From positions 124,001 through 188,000 of the forward strand of contig CADEHE010000003.1 in the NCBI GenBank assembly GCA_902826775.1: DNA of 64,000 nt, written 5' to 3'. This DNA comes from an uncultured Pseudomonadota bacterium (GTDB lineage Bacteria > Pseudomonadota > Gammaproteobacteria > Burkholderiales > JALYOK01). A model generated the notes under the pieces. The model saw only the letters and a program-made list of their open reading frames with translations. It was not told the DNA's origin and searched no databases. This document shows, in pieces, positions 17,191 to 26,185 of this stretch; within the stretch, counting starts at the first letter, position 1; each line of letters opens with the position of its first letter. A program made the position numbers and the translations under genes.

Positions 17191-18537
17191 CTAGAAACTG
17201 GCCTCGATGCGCAGCCCTGCAACGGTAGCCTCACGTGCGGCAGCATCGCCTACGTAACTGACGTATTGCAGCATCGGCTGCAACGCCAACCACGGTTTCA
17301 ACTGTGCCCGGTAGCTTAACTCCCAGCCAATCTCCCAGCGCGGTGCCGGTTCACCCATAGCGCGGGCAATCTGGCGAAACTTGCCGCCATTTTTTGCGGC
17401 AGCCACACCGAATCCAATCATGTCTTCTGGCCGATTTGGAACGAAGCCCGCATACGTGGCGCCGAGGGCAATCGAGAAATCCAACTGATTCACATCGGCA
17501 TCTGCAGTACCGAAGCGAACGAAACCATCCAGTCGCCGCTGAGGATCCGCCACGCTGCGGTACAGCGTTTTCTCCGCGAGCGCATAGGCGCCTGCATTGC
17601 TGCGTTGAGCCGGATCGCCGTTTACGTCCGTATCGCGTAAGTCATCGCTTCGCTGGCTGTATTGCCAAAAGCCGAACGCCGCCTTTAGTGATTCACTAGC
17701 GGAGGTCTCACTGCGCCCGATCTCTACGATCCAGAGCGTACCGTCGCCTTGGTCGAACCGCACCTGAGTGCCGTGCGCATCATGCTTGTCTCCGGGCACA
17801 CCATCCAGGACAACTGCCTGTGCATACCATGCGGCAGCCATCTGCCAACGGGCGCGCAATCCTATCGACGTCGTCGGAAAGATCGAAGGTCCGTTTTCGC
17901 CCGTCTGCGCAAGCTCCGCGCCAATGCCGAACGAAGGATGGATAAACAATGCCGAGTTGTCAGTCACATAAAACTCGCTGTTGACGTCGTACAAACCCAG
18001 CAACAGCGACAACTTGTCATCAAGCCATTGCTGCTGGTACCACGCTTGCAGCAACTTAGTCGTGTTGATCTCGACTTCGATGTTGTCGATTCCCTGCGTT
18101 GCGCCGACGCGCTCGTTCGGCTTGCCGCCGTGATTGTTCAAAACGTGAAAGAACAACGTCGAACCGGGCAGTTTGAGCGCGTGCTCTCCTGCTACGGTAA
18201 ATTTGAGGTCAATATTGCCGAGATACGCGCCTTTGTCGCGCCACGCTCCGGACAACCCCGCCAGTAAGTCTGCCTTGTAGGCGACTTCGAATGTCAGAGG
18301 CTTCGCCTCCTCGGACTGACCTGGTTCAAACTCTCTGGATCCGGCCTGCCGCGGACTCGTCACTGCGGCGAGCTCGGTGCTTTGATGAGCATCCAGCTTG
18401 TGCTCGTCCGCGCTCAACGTTGTAGCGCAAAGTGTTACGACAGTTGCCGCGGCCCAGTTCGTCGCAACACGCAGCGCTACAATCCCTAACTCTACCTTAC
18501 TAGCTTTACCAATTTTCTCGAATCTGGTCATGATCAT
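17191..18537 (-). CDS. OprB-family carbohydrate-selective outer-membrane porin
   Basis: A 448-residue beta-barrel protein with an N-terminal export signal ending near CATTLSA and a C-terminal aromatic residue (EASF), as in outer-membrane porins. OprB-family hallmarks are visible: FFHVLNNHGGKPN, LLQAWYQQQWLDDKLSLLLGLYDVNSEF, PSFGIGAELAQ and the late FVPNRPEDMIGFGVA. The family lets sugars or similar small solutes cross the outer membrane. Its ATG overlaps the stop of the upstream cheV gene as ATGA, so it is translated as the last gene of a receptor-receptor-cheV-cheV-porin run, which is unusual. Confidence 0.85.
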   Translation of the reverse strand: MIMTRFEKIGKASKVELGIVALRVATNWAAATVVTLCATTLSADEHKLDAHQSTELAAVTSPRQAGSREFEPGQSEEAKPLTFEVAYKADLLAGLSGAWRDKGAYLGNIDLKFTVAGEHALKLPGSTLFFHVLNNHGGKPNERVGATQGIDNIEVEINTTKLLQAWYQQQWLDDKLSLLLGLYDVNSEFYVTDNSALFIHPSFGIGAELAQTGENGPSIFPTTSIGLRARWQMAAAWYAQAVVLDGVPGDKHDAHGTQVRFDQGDGTLWIVEIGRSETSASESLKAAFGFWQYSQRSDDLRDTDVNGDPAQRSNAGAYALAEKTLYRSVADPQRRLDGFVRFGTADADVNQLDFSIALGATYAGFVPNRPEDMIGFGVAAAKNGGKFRQIARAMGEPAPRWEIGWELSYRAQLKPWLALQPMLQYVSYVGDAAAREATVAGLRIEASF

Positions 18538-19469
18538 AGATGCGGCCGCAGCGTGTCGGCTAGTATCGTTGCCTCGAACTTCCCCACATACTGATCGACA
18601 CCGACAGCCTTACCCATGGCTTTGTTGGCTTCCGATGACAGCGACGAATGCATGATTACCGGAATGTCGCGAAAGCGCGCATCACCCTTGATTTGCTTCG
18701 TAAGAACGTAGCCATCCATCTCGGGCATCTCGGCATCGGTCAATATGACGCTTAGCGTTTCATTTAGCGCGCGACCGTTCGCCTGGGCCTGGTCCGCCAT
18801 CGCACGCAGCTTGCTCCAAGCTTCCTGTCCGTTCGAAGCCTGGTGGTATGAGATGCCGAGTTTGTCTAGCACCTCTTGAATTTTCTTGCGCGCGATAGCA
18901 GAGTCGTCGGCAAAGAACAACGAACGCTCCACCGGGGGCGCGGCGGGAATATCCGGAATGCCGATCTCTCCAAACGCGCTTACCAAGATCTGCTCGACAT
19001 CGAGGATGGAAACCAGCTTGCCGCCTTCCAACTCGGTGATAGCGGTCACTAGAGTTTCCGCTCCCGAAACCACATTGTCCGGCGCTTTGATTTTGTCCCA
19101 CTCCACGCGGATGATGCGGTCTACTTCGTGCACCAGAAAGCCTTGGGTGCGACGATTAAACTCCGTGACCATCATCGTTGCGCCACTGCTCACCGCCGGA
19201 TCATCGATATTGATAAATTGCGCCAGATCGACGACGGGAATGATCTGCCCGCGCAGGCTGATAACGCCCTTTACGCCGCGCGGCAAATTCGGCGTGCGCG
19301 TGACAACTGGCGTTTTGGTAACTTCGCGCACTTTGAATACGTTAATTCCAAACACTTCTCGTGTGCCGAGCGAAAACAACAGCACTTCCATCCGGTTCGA
19401 GCCGGCCAGTTGAGTCTTCGCATCCACGCGTTGCAGGAGTTGATCTTGTGCGGAGTAGGTCATGGCCAC
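18534..19469 (-). CDS. cheV: Chemotaxis coupling protein CheV (distal copy)
   Basis: A 311-residue CheV: an N-terminal CheW-like coupling domain (about 20-165, with LLFSLGTREVFGINVFKVREV and LRGQIIPVVDL) followed by a receiver domain (about 180-311) with VILTDAEMPEMDG holding the phosphorylatable Asp. CheV couples receptors to CheA and may drain phosphate for adaptation. It is 6 bp downstream of a second cheV and overlaps the porin start by 4 bp. The two CheV proteins are clearly related but diverged in the linker and receiver. Confidence 0.94.
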   Translation of the reverse strand: MAMTYSAQDQLLQRVDAKTQLAGSNRMEVLLFSLGTREVFGINVFKVREVTKTPVVTRTPNLPRGVKGVISLRGQIIPVVDLAQFINIDDPAVSSGATMMVTEFNRRTQGFLVHEVDRIIRVEWDKIKAPDNVVSGAETLVTAITELEGGKLVSILDVEQILVSAFGEIGIPDIPAAPPVERSLFFADDSAIARKKIQEVLDKLGISYHQASNGQEAWSKLRAMADQAQANGRALNETLSVILTDAEMPEMDGYVLTKQIKGDARFRDIPVIMHSSLSSEANKAMGKAVGVDQYVGKFEATILADTLRPHL

Positions 19470-19475
19470 TGCCCC

Positions 19476-20435
19476 TTATGCGTGGTGCGGCTGGCCGCCG
19501 AGAAATCGCGTCAGCACTTCGGCCAAGCGCCGCGGTTCGAATTTAGAGACATACTCATCCACGCCGACGGATCGCCCGAGCCCTTGATTCGACATACCGC
19601 TCAAAGACGAATGCATGATCACCGGTATGCCGGCAAAGCGCGGGTCGCTCTTGATATTGCGCGTAAGCATATAGCCGTCCATCTCGGGCATTTCGATGTC
19701 GGTGATTACCGCGCCCAAGCTTTGCCGCAATGGCTGACCGCTTGATTCCGCGTAGTCGGCCATTTGCTTCAGCATGGCCCATGCCTCGCTGCCATTAATA
19801 GCCCCCACGCTCTTGACGTTGAGCACTTCAAGTGTCTTTTCCACTTGCTTTCGCGCCACATGCGAATCGTCTGCAAAGACAACGGTCTCATTGTGATTAG
19901 TCAACGGTGTAATTTGCGCATAGAGATGCGATGAATCAATCCCCGCGATCTCCGCTAACACACGCTCAACGTCCAGCATCATCACCAGCCTCCCGTCACT
20001 TAGCTCAGTTACTGCAGTGACCAAACCGCCGGAGTCAGCTTTCACCATAGCCGGAGGCACACGCATTTGACTCCAGTCCAATCGGGCAATGGTATCGACT
20101 GCTTCCACCAGAAAACCCTGGGTATGCACGTTGTACTCTGTGACTATCATGACTTGCCCGGAGCTCTCCGTCTGAATGCCTGCATACTTCGCTAGATCCA
20201 CTACCGGAACCAGGGTCCCGCGCAAACTCACCATGCCCTCCACCGCACGCGGCATGTCCGGCGCGCGCGTGATCTCGGGCGTGCGCATTACCTCGCGCAC
20301 CTTGAACACATTGATGCCATAGACCTCACGCCGGCCAGTTCGGCTGTCCGTCCCGAGCGTAAACATCAGCATCTCGAGCTTGTTGGTTCCAGCCAGCTTG
20401 GTGCGGGCGTCGACATTACTCAGTAGTTGCGACAT
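19476..20435 (-). CDS. cheV: Chemotaxis coupling protein CheV (proximal copy)
   Basis: A 319-residue CheV with a CheW-like domain (LMFTLGTDSRTGRREVYGINVFKVREVM with a short insert relative to its neighbour) and a C-terminal receiver with AVITDIEMPEMDGY. I chose the ATG at 20435 over the GTG 21 bases upstream because AGGAG sits 7 bases before this ATG and the longer form would place the ribosome site inside the gene. It lies 20 bp after the receptor gene stop and 6 bp before the next cheV. Together they look like a duplicated pair serving the receptors of the same operon. Confidence 0.93.
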   Translation of the reverse strand: MSQLLSNVDARTKLAGTNKLEMLMFTLGTDSRTGRREVYGINVFKVREVMRTPEITRAPDMPRAVEGMVSLRGTLVPVVDLAKYAGIQTESSGQVMIVTEYNVHTQGFLVEAVDTIARLDWSQMRVPPAMVKADSGGLVTAVTELSDGRLVMMLDVERVLAEIAGIDSSHLYAQITPLTNHNETVVFADDSHVARKQVEKTLEVLNVKSVGAINGSEAWAMLKQMADYAESSGQPLRQSLGAVITDIEMPEMDGYMLTRNIKSDPRFAGIPVIMHSSLSGMSNQGLGRSVGVDEYVSKFEPRRLAEVLTRFLGGQPHHA

Positions 20436-20455
20436 GTCTTGGCTCCTTTTAGGCA

Positions 20456-22486
20456 CTAAGCGACCTTGAAGCGCTTGGCGATATCCATCAATCTTTCATC
20501 CATTTGCTGCAGCGCTTGCGCTGCGTTAGAGGCGCGCTCGATCAGGTCGTCGTGCGCAGTAACCAATTGCGCGATTTGCTCGACATTCTGCGAGATTTCG
20601 TCCACAGCTTGGGTCTGTTCCGACACTGCATGGGTGATTTCCCCCATACCGCGACAGGTATCCGCGGCGGATTGGCGTGCACTTGTCACCACGCCGACTA
20701 CCGAGTCGACCTCCGCTTTGCTGGCGTTGAGCGCGTCTTTGCCGCGCTCGACGACGCTTTCAACTTCCTTGCTGTGCTGAGTTAGCTTCTGCGTAACACC
20801 ATCGATTTGCTCGGCCGAAAGCGCCGATTTTTCCGCCAACTTGCGAACCTCGTCGGCAACCACTGCAAAACCACGGCCCTGCTCGCCCGCGCGCGCCGCT
20901 TCGATTGCGGCGTTCAGCGCCAGCAAATTGGTTTGCTCGGCTATGTCTTTCACCTGCTGCGCCATGCCACGGATCGCAGTCGCACTCTTGCTGAATTCCT
21001 CAATCTCGACCGCGATATTACTGACCGCATCCTCTACCTTGCGCAACTCGTCCACAAATTTGTGCACTTGCTCATCGCCTTGCGATGCCCGATTCAATCC
21101 TTCCTGAGAAAGCGATCCGACGTTGGCGGCGTTATCCGCCACTAGCCTAACGGAGGTGCTGATCTCATGAACCGCCGCGGAGCTGCTGGCGGCGGCGTCG
21201 CGCTGAATCTCCGAATCGTTTTTGACCTGCGCCGTTACGCTATAGACTTCGCGCACAGCGCCGGACATCTGCGCCACTCCAGTTTGCACGGTACCGACAA
21301 GGCGGGCTAAGTGCGTCACGGTGGTGTTAAGCACTGCGTTCAACGCTGAGGCCTCGCGGAACCCGTTCGCGTCAAAGCGTACGGTCAGATCCCCCTGCCC
21401 CAGCTGCTTAGTCTGTTCGGCGATTCGATTGAGCGCACGTAACCGAAACTTGATCGCGATCGAGGCAAGCGCCAAGATCATCGCGCCGGCAATCACACCG
21501 CCATACTGCAAAATGCGCACTGCGGAAACCGCCTCAGCTGAAAGTTCTTTCTTAGTCGCCGACGCAAGCACCAACCAATCGTTACCCAGAGCATTTGATC
21601 CCGCCGTGCTCAACACATCGAGGCGCTCGCCATCGGCGCCGCGCCAATTCATCGGCTCCGCCCGCTCTTGTTCCAAAGCGGCCTTGATTACCATGCTTTG
21701 CTCGCCAACTTCACGCAGTCCGTCCTTGCCCTGTGCGCTCGGGTGCACCACCAACGTGCCTTGACCAGTGCCAGTTTTACCGTCAACGACATACAGATAG
21801 CCGGTGTCGCCGATCTTGGTCTGACGGATTTGCTGTTTGAGCGCGGCTAGGGCCTCGGTAGAATCGAAGCCGACAAAGAGCACCGCGAAAGTCTGCCGGT
21901 TCGCATCCTGCAGAGGAATATACTTAGTGGTGTAATCGCGTCCAAACAGCTGTGCTTGACCCAAGTATGTGGTACCTGCCACCAGTTTATCGAAAGCGGG
22001 GTGTGCTTTGCCCAAAAGCGTGCCGATAGCGCGGCTACCGTCCTCTTTCTTGAGTGATGTGCTGACGCGCACGAAATCCTCGCCGCTGCGCGCGAACAGC
22101 GTTGCGACTCCACCGGTGAGTTGCGAAAAACGATCAACTAAGGCGAAGTCGTTGTTCAATGGCTTGCCGCCGAGTTTCAGCGCCGGCGCCTGGTGGGCCC
22201 CAGTCTGCATCGGCTCACTCGCATCTGCGCTCAGACCTTGCGCGAAGGACGATGCGAACACATTCGCCAATCGATCCGTTGCGGCAGCTTGTACCGAGAC
22301 AAACGTGGTCAACTGATTGCTTAGCGAATCTGCGTAGGCGCGCAACTTCTGCACGCCGTGGGCCGTGCTGACCTCATTCAACTTGTGTTGCGTAAAGAGC
22401 GACAACCCACCGAAGGAAACGCCGATGGCAAGTGCCAACAGCGCCACGAGTTGGGTGGAAGCCTTGAGAGAATTGAACTTAACCAT
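20456..22486 (-). CDS. Methyl-accepting chemotaxis protein with a Cache-type periplasmic sensor
   Basis: A 676-residue transmembrane receptor. First membrane helix at about 10-32, a large periplasmic region (about 35-325) of Cache type with GDTGYLYVVDGKTGTGQGTL and VHPSAQGKDGL, a second helix near 327-349, a HAMP linker, and a cytoplasmic coiled coil whose tip (about 520-555) carries [19 protein letters not shown] and [14 protein letters not shown]. Cache domains of this kind bind small metabolites such as organic or amino acids; the ligand is not readable here. It starts 16 bp after another receptor gene and is followed by two cheV genes. Confidence 0.94.
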   Translation of the reverse strand: MVKFNSLKASTQLVALLALAIGVSFGGLSLFTQHKLNEVSTAHGVQKLRAYADSLSNQLTTFVSVQAAATDRLANVFASSFAQGLSADASEPMQTGAHQAPALKLGGKPLNNDFALVDRFSQLTGGVATLFARSGEDFVRVSTSLKKEDGSRAIGTLLGKAHPAFDKLVAGTTYLGQAQLFGRDYTTKYIPLQDANRQTFAVLFVGFDSTEALAALKQQIRQTKIGDTGYLYVVDGKTGTGQGTLVVHPSAQGKDGLREVGEQSMVIKAALEQERAEPMNWRGADGERLDVLSTAGSNALGNDWLVLASATKKELSAEAVSAVRILQYGGVIAGAMILALASIAIKFRLRALNRIAEQTKQLGQGDLTVRFDANGFREASALNAVLNTTVTHLARLVGTVQTGVAQMSGAVREVYSVTAQVKNDSEIQRDAAASSSAAVHEISTSVRLVADNAANVGSLSQEGLNRASQGDEQVHKFVDELRKVEDAVSNIAVEIEEFSKSATAIRGMAQQVKDIAEQTNLLALNAAIEAARAGEQGRGFAVVADEVRKLAEKSALSAEQIDGVTQKLTQHSKEVESVVERGKDALNASKAEVDSVVGVVTSARQSAADTCRGMGEITHAVSEQTQAVDEISQNVEQIAQLVTAHDDLIERASNAAQALQQMDERLMDIAKRFKVA

Positions 22487-22502
22487 CGAATACCTCGTTT
22501 AT

Positions 22503-24122
22503 CTAGCGAGCAAGACGAAACTCACCCACCGCGTGCTCCAACGTGTGGGCTAGATCCATTAAGACACGTGCCGACTTTGCTACGTCCGCGATCGCACGCT
22601 CGTTCTCCGATGCAGCCGCGGAGATCTCTTCGACATTCTGGGCAATGCCGGCGCTGGCAATACCCTGCTCTCTGACGCCATCCAGCACTCCAGTCACTCC
22701 CTCGCTGGCCTGAGCTACAACCCTCTCGGCTTGCTTCAGAACTTGCATAACGGCGCTAACGTGATTGCGCGAGAAATCGAGCGAATCGAGCCCTTTCTTG
22801 ATCGCCGAATCGACTGATGCCGATTTATCAGCCAAGCTTTGCGTTACCTTATCGATGCTGCTTGCGGCTTGCGAGGACTTCTCCGCGAGTTTGCGTACTT
22901 CGTCGGCGACAACCGCAAATCCCCGCCCCTGTTCGCCCGCCCGCGCCGCTTCGATGGCTGCATTCAATGCCAGCAAATTAGTCTGCTCGGCGATATCCTT
23001 TACCTGCTGCGTCATTCGTGTGATCACCGTCGTGCTGCGCACAAATTCTTGTGCTGCATCGATGATTTCGCCGACCACGGTCTTGGCCGTCCGCAACTGC
23101 GTCTCGAGCTCACCCAGTGCTCCGCTCCCTTGCGCAGTCTGTTCAGCACTGTGATCGGCAACCACTTTCACCTGCTCCGCGGTGCGTGCCATGGCCGTGA
23201 TCGAGCTTGAGATCTCCTCGATCGCCGCCGCCGCGCTGTTGACCGCTTGCGTTTGCGTGACCGTGCGTTCGGCGACAGAATCCGTGTCGCGCGACAATTG
23301 ATCAGCCGAAGTTGTCAACGTTTCCGAGGCACTCCGCAAAGTCATCACCGTGCCACGCAGCCCTTGCACCATTTTGCGCAAGGCACCGAGCAGCTCTCCC
23401 ATTTCATCGTTTGATTTCGATTCGATCTCGCCGCTCAAATCGCCCTCAGAAACCTGCCGCGCCGCGCGCACGGCCTTGGCCAACGGTTTTGCGATGGTAA
23501 GCCAGACGTTGGAGATGCCTACTCCTAGCAGGAAAAGTGCCGCCAGCCCAGCGATAACACCCATGCGTAGTTGGCTTGCCGCCGCTGCATCGGCGTGCGC
23601 GAGCGCTTGTGCATCGTCCGCTGCGATGAGATCGCTCACCTGCTCCATGGCTGTCTCTAGTTGCTTGAAGGCCGGATCGAATTTGGAGTAAAGCGCCTCT
23701 GCGGCATCGATATCGCTACGCGCCAGCGTCACTATCTGCTTGCCGATGTCCACATACTCGTTGAGCGGAACGCGTACCCGGCTTAGCGCTTGGCGCGTTT
23801 GCTCGCCAAGATCCAGCGCTTCTTCGCTGGCGATAACTTCCTTGAAGCGTCTTTCATGCTGTTCAAACGCTTGCTGCGCCGCTTCCAAGCCAGGCCCTTT
23901 GGTTTGTACCGCGTGCAGCACTGCAAGCACATCGCCGCGCAGCCCATCATGCAACATGTCGGCTTCCATGTGCGCGCGCATGGCTTGCGAGAGCACGACA
24001 CTGCGGGCATGGGCGGACTGCGAATTATGCGCTTGCCAGTAACCCATAATTCCCTGCGCCAGGGTAGCGGCAATCGCCAGCGCGCCGGTCGCCAGCAGTT
24101 TTGCCTTGATAGTCCATGTCAT
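22503..24122 (-). CDS. Methyl-accepting chemotaxis protein with a helical-bundle sensor
   Basis: A 539-residue receptor. Membrane helices at about 8-28 and 185-208 flank an all-helical periplasmic domain of four-helix-bundle type (about 30-180). HAMP follows, then the signalling coiled coil, with the conserved tip at about 375-410 ([19 protein letters not shown]). The C terminus (VGEFRLAR) lacks an aromatic pentapeptide tether. It is the first gene of the receptor-receptor-cheV-cheV-porin run. A possible sigma28-like site with a 10-nt spacer is at 24197-24222. Confidence 0.94.
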   Translation of the reverse strand: MTWTIKAKLLATGALAIAATLAQGIMGYWQAHNSQSAHARSVVLSQAMRAHMEADMLHDGLRGDVLAVLHAVQTKGPGLEAAQQAFEQHERRFKEVIASEEALDLGEQTRQALSRVRVPLNEYVDIGKQIVTLARSDIDAAEALYSKFDPAFKQLETAMEQVSDLIAADDAQALAHADAAAASQLRMGVIAGLAALFLLGVGISNVWLTIAKPLAKAVRAARQVSEGDLSGEIESKSNDEMGELLGALRKMVQGLRGTVMTLRSASETLTTSADQLSRDTDSVAERTVTQTQAVNSAAAAIEEISSSITAMARTAEQVKVVADHSAEQTAQGSGALGELETQLRTAKTVVGEIIDAAQEFVRSTTVITRMTQQVKDIAEQTNLLALNAAIEAARAGEQGRGFAVVADEVRKLAEKSSQAASSIDKVTQSLADKSASVDSAIKKGLDSLDFSRNHVSAVMQVLKQAERVVAQASEGVTGVLDGVREQGIASAGIAQNVEEISAAASENERAIADVAKSARVLMDLAHTLEHAVGEFRLAR

Positions 24123-24152
24123 TTATGAGGTTCCTTTGGTGCAAATCGTGAT

Positions 24153-24171
24153 GACTTGAGTTTTTTGGCAT
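24153..24171. repeat. 19-bp shared upstream motif, copy 2
   Basis: GACTTGAGTTTTTTGGCAT, 17 of 19 bases identical to the motA upstream copy at 5067-5085. It lies 31-49 bp before the start of the receptor gene on the minus strand, so relative to the gene it reads ATGCCAAAAAACTCAAGTC. Confidence 0.4.
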
Positions 24172-24196
24172 GCCCGCCCCGTCGCCGCCGCGCGCG

Positions 24197-24222
24197 CTAC
24201 CGGTTCCAACCCAAGCACTTTA
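24197..24222 (-). promoter_or_regulatory. Weak sigma28-like promoter of the receptor-cheV-porin operon
   Basis: On the minus strand: TAAAGTGC, 10 nt, ACCGGTAG. The -35 half is good but the spacer is one base short and the -10 half matches 5 of 8 consensus bases, so this is weaker than the five sites with 11-nt spacing. Confidence 0.3.
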
Positions 24223-24305
24223 AAGTTTGTCCGCACCATTATCGACCGCGGGGAACATGAGCATCGAAGGAACAGAGCCGAAAATGGCCTGCATTTCCGG
24301 TCTCG

Positions 24306-24947
24306 CTAACTGTTTGCCAAGATCATGTTGCGCGCCGCGTTATCAAGCGCCGGCGAACGCTCGATCAACGCCGCTGCATTCGCGGCTCGCAGGAGTCGAT
24401 CCGCCATGCGTGCCAGCGGCACGATCTCCGTGGCCGCACCTAAACGCACGGCCGCACCGGGCATGCCGAACACGACGCTACTTGCTGCATCCTGCGCGAG
24501 AGTCAGTGCACCGCTATGTCGCATCGCAAGCAAGCCAGCCGCGCCATCCTCACCCATTCCTGTCAGCAACACACCGATTGCATATTTCCCGGCACTTGCC
24601 GCGACGGAAGCGAACATGGCGTCGACGCTGGGAAGATAGCGATTGACCGGCGGCGCATGATCTAGGGCGATGACATACTCACCTTGCGCATCACGCTGAA
24701 GCTGCAAATGAGCATCTCCTGGCGCGATGAATGCGCGCCCAGGCAGAGGGCGCGCGCCCCTTTCGGCGATGCTCACCTCTATCGATGGCAATCGATTCAA
24801 TAGGCGTGCAAACATAGCAAGTTGCTTGGGCAACATATGCTGCGTAATCAATATCGGGGGGCAAGTACGCGGCAATCCGCTCAGAAGCCGCTTGATAGCG
24901 TCCGGCCCGCCGGTCGATGCGCCAACTGCGATGATGTGCTTGCTCAT
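24306..24947 (-). CDS. cheB: Receiver-less CheB-type methylesterase
   Basis: A 213-residue protein consisting only of the CheB catalytic domain. Ser11 in VGASTGG, His37 in TQHMLP and the Asp in LLTGMGEDGAAG form the expected triad. The receiver domain and linker of a full CheB are absent; the protein starts directly at the esterase fold and no remnant of a receiver is visible upstream, where cheR ends. It should remove methyl groups from receptors (or deamidate glutamines) without phosphorylation control. Its start overlaps the cheR stop by 4 bp. A full-length CheB is at 34601-35665. Confidence 0.92.
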   Translation of the reverse strand: MSKHIIAVGASTGGPDAIKRLLSGLPRTCPPILITQHMLPKQLAMFARLLNRLPSIEVSIAERGARPLPGRAFIAPGDAHLQLQRDAQGEYVIALDHAPPVNRYLPSVDAMFASVAASAGKYAIGVLLTGMGEDGAAGLLAMRHSGALTLAQDAASSVVFGMPGAAVRLGAATEIVPLARMADRLLRAANAAALIERSPALDNAARNMILANS

Positions 24948-26020
24948 GGCTTGCGCGTCACACTCAAGCGCGCAGGCGCCTCAGGACGTACGGTGCCTGC
25001 CGCACTCGGCGGCGGACGCCAGCGCTCACGCGAACGTTGCGCCAGCTCCTTGCCGTGCGGACTTAGCTCATAGACGGTATTGCCGCGCGAGTTAAACAAG
25101 TCCCCGCTACGCGTGTAATTCTCGGAGTGCCCTACAAAAAGTAATCCTTCCGGATGCATGAGCGGCGCAAACTTGCTCAAGATCCGCTCTTGCGTGGGTT
25201 TGTCGAAATAGATCATGACGTTTCGACAGAAGATCGCATCGATTGGCGGCCGCATCGCCCAAGCGGCGTCGAGCAAGTTGACTTGGCGAAACACAATGAG
25301 GCTACGCAGTTCAGGCCGCACCGCAGCCGAGCCTGCCTGCTCGTCGACGATGAAAAAGCGCTTGAGCCGCTGCTCCGATAGGTCGCGCAAGCGGGTTAGC
25401 GGATAGACGCCCTGCTCAGCATGCTTGAGCACCGCGGTGTCAATGTCGGTCGCCAAGACTCTTACCGGTGGAGCAAAACTGCCGTATGACTCCACCAGCG
25501 TCATGGCAATGGAGTAGGCTTCCTCGCCCGTTGAACAGGCGGCACTCCAGACTACACGATGGGGATGATGCAAGCGTGGATCGAGCAAGTGCTTCGCAAG
25601 AATGGGGAAATGGTGCCCTTCGCGGAAGAACGCGGTCAGATTGGTGGTCAAAGCATTGATGAATGCTTGCAGCTGCTTTGCGTCGGCTTCCTGTAGGCAA
25701 TTGAGATACTCGCCGTACGACTTGCACCCGTGCGCGCGCAGCAGCGGCTGTAGCCGTCCTTGCACCATCAGTTTTTTGTTCGGCGTGAGCACGATGCCGG
25801 CGTGTGCATGTGCAAGCACGGCAATACGGCGAAGATCCGCATCTGTGAGCGAGACCTCTACTGCGGGTAGCGGATAGCCGACGGCCGGCGGCACAACGGG
25901 CGCCTTCAGGTCCGGCCGCGCCGCCCCGAAGGGCACGGTTCGCGTGTGAGCGCTCGTTGGCAAGGCAAGAGCGGTCTGCTCGGCATTGCTCTGCCGCCAC
26001 GGCCGCTGTTTCACCCGCAC
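24944..26020 (-). CDS. cheR: Chemotaxis methyltransferase CheR (cheR-cheB pair)
   Basis: A protein of up to 358 residues: an N-terminal helical domain from LTDADLRRIAVLAHAHAGIVL and a SAM-dependent methyltransferase domain with VVWSAACSTGEEAYSIAM and CRNVMIYFDKPTQERIL. It methylates receptor glutamates. About 55 residues precede the first family-like residue. GTG codons at 26020 and 26014 are both possible starts; GGGAG lies 5 bases upstream of the 26014 codon. A Pro/Arg-rich tail follows the catalytic domain (from about 320). It forms a two-gene unit with the receiver-less cheB. Confidence 0.92.
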   Translation of the reverse strand: MRVKQRPWRQSNAEQTALALPTSAHTRTVPFGAARPDLKAPVVPPAVGYPLPAVEVSLTDADLRRIAVLAHAHAGIVLTPNKKLMVQGRLQPLLRAHGCKSYGEYLNCLQEADAKQLQAFINALTTNLTAFFREGHHFPILAKHLLDPRLHHPHRVVWSAACSTGEEAYSIAMTLVESYGSFAPPVRVLATDIDTAVLKHAEQGVYPLTRLRDLSEQRLKRFFIVDEQAGSAAVRPELRSLIVFRQVNLLDAAWAMRPPIDAIFCRNVMIYFDKPTQERILSKFAPLMHPEGLLFVGHSENYTRSGDLFNSRGNTVYELSPHGKELAQRSRERWRPPPSAAGTVRPEAPARLSVTRKP

Positions 26021-26101
26021 TCCCAGTCAATCTTGCTCAAGTCTGAATCCCCGTTTGTCAGGCTAGTCAGGTTGCTGACACCTTTCTGACTGCCTTGCAC
26101 G

Positions 26102-26128
26102 GTAACGGGCGGCGGGCGCGAATCTTAA
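26102..26128 (-). promoter_or_regulatory. Predicted sigma28 promoter of cheR-cheB
   Basis: On the minus strand: TTAAGATT, 11 nt, CCCGTTAC. It is close to the flgK site (TAAAGATT-N11-GCCGTTAC), with the same spacing. The -10 half ends about 82 bp before the cheR GTG. Confidence 0.5.
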
Positions 26129-26185
26129 GGTGAGCGACCTCCGTATCCTACGGCTACACCTCCGTGCGGCTGCACCGAATTAGGC

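Noticed and set aside
16952..17194. 80-codon frame between fliA and the porin
   Set aside because: No ATG, no ribosome site and a composition unlike a folded protein; it runs into the porin 3' end.
24221..24248. Exact sigma28 -35 (TAAAGTTT) on the plus strand
   Set aside because: The sequence 11 nt downstream does not resemble the -10 and no plus-strand gene follows.
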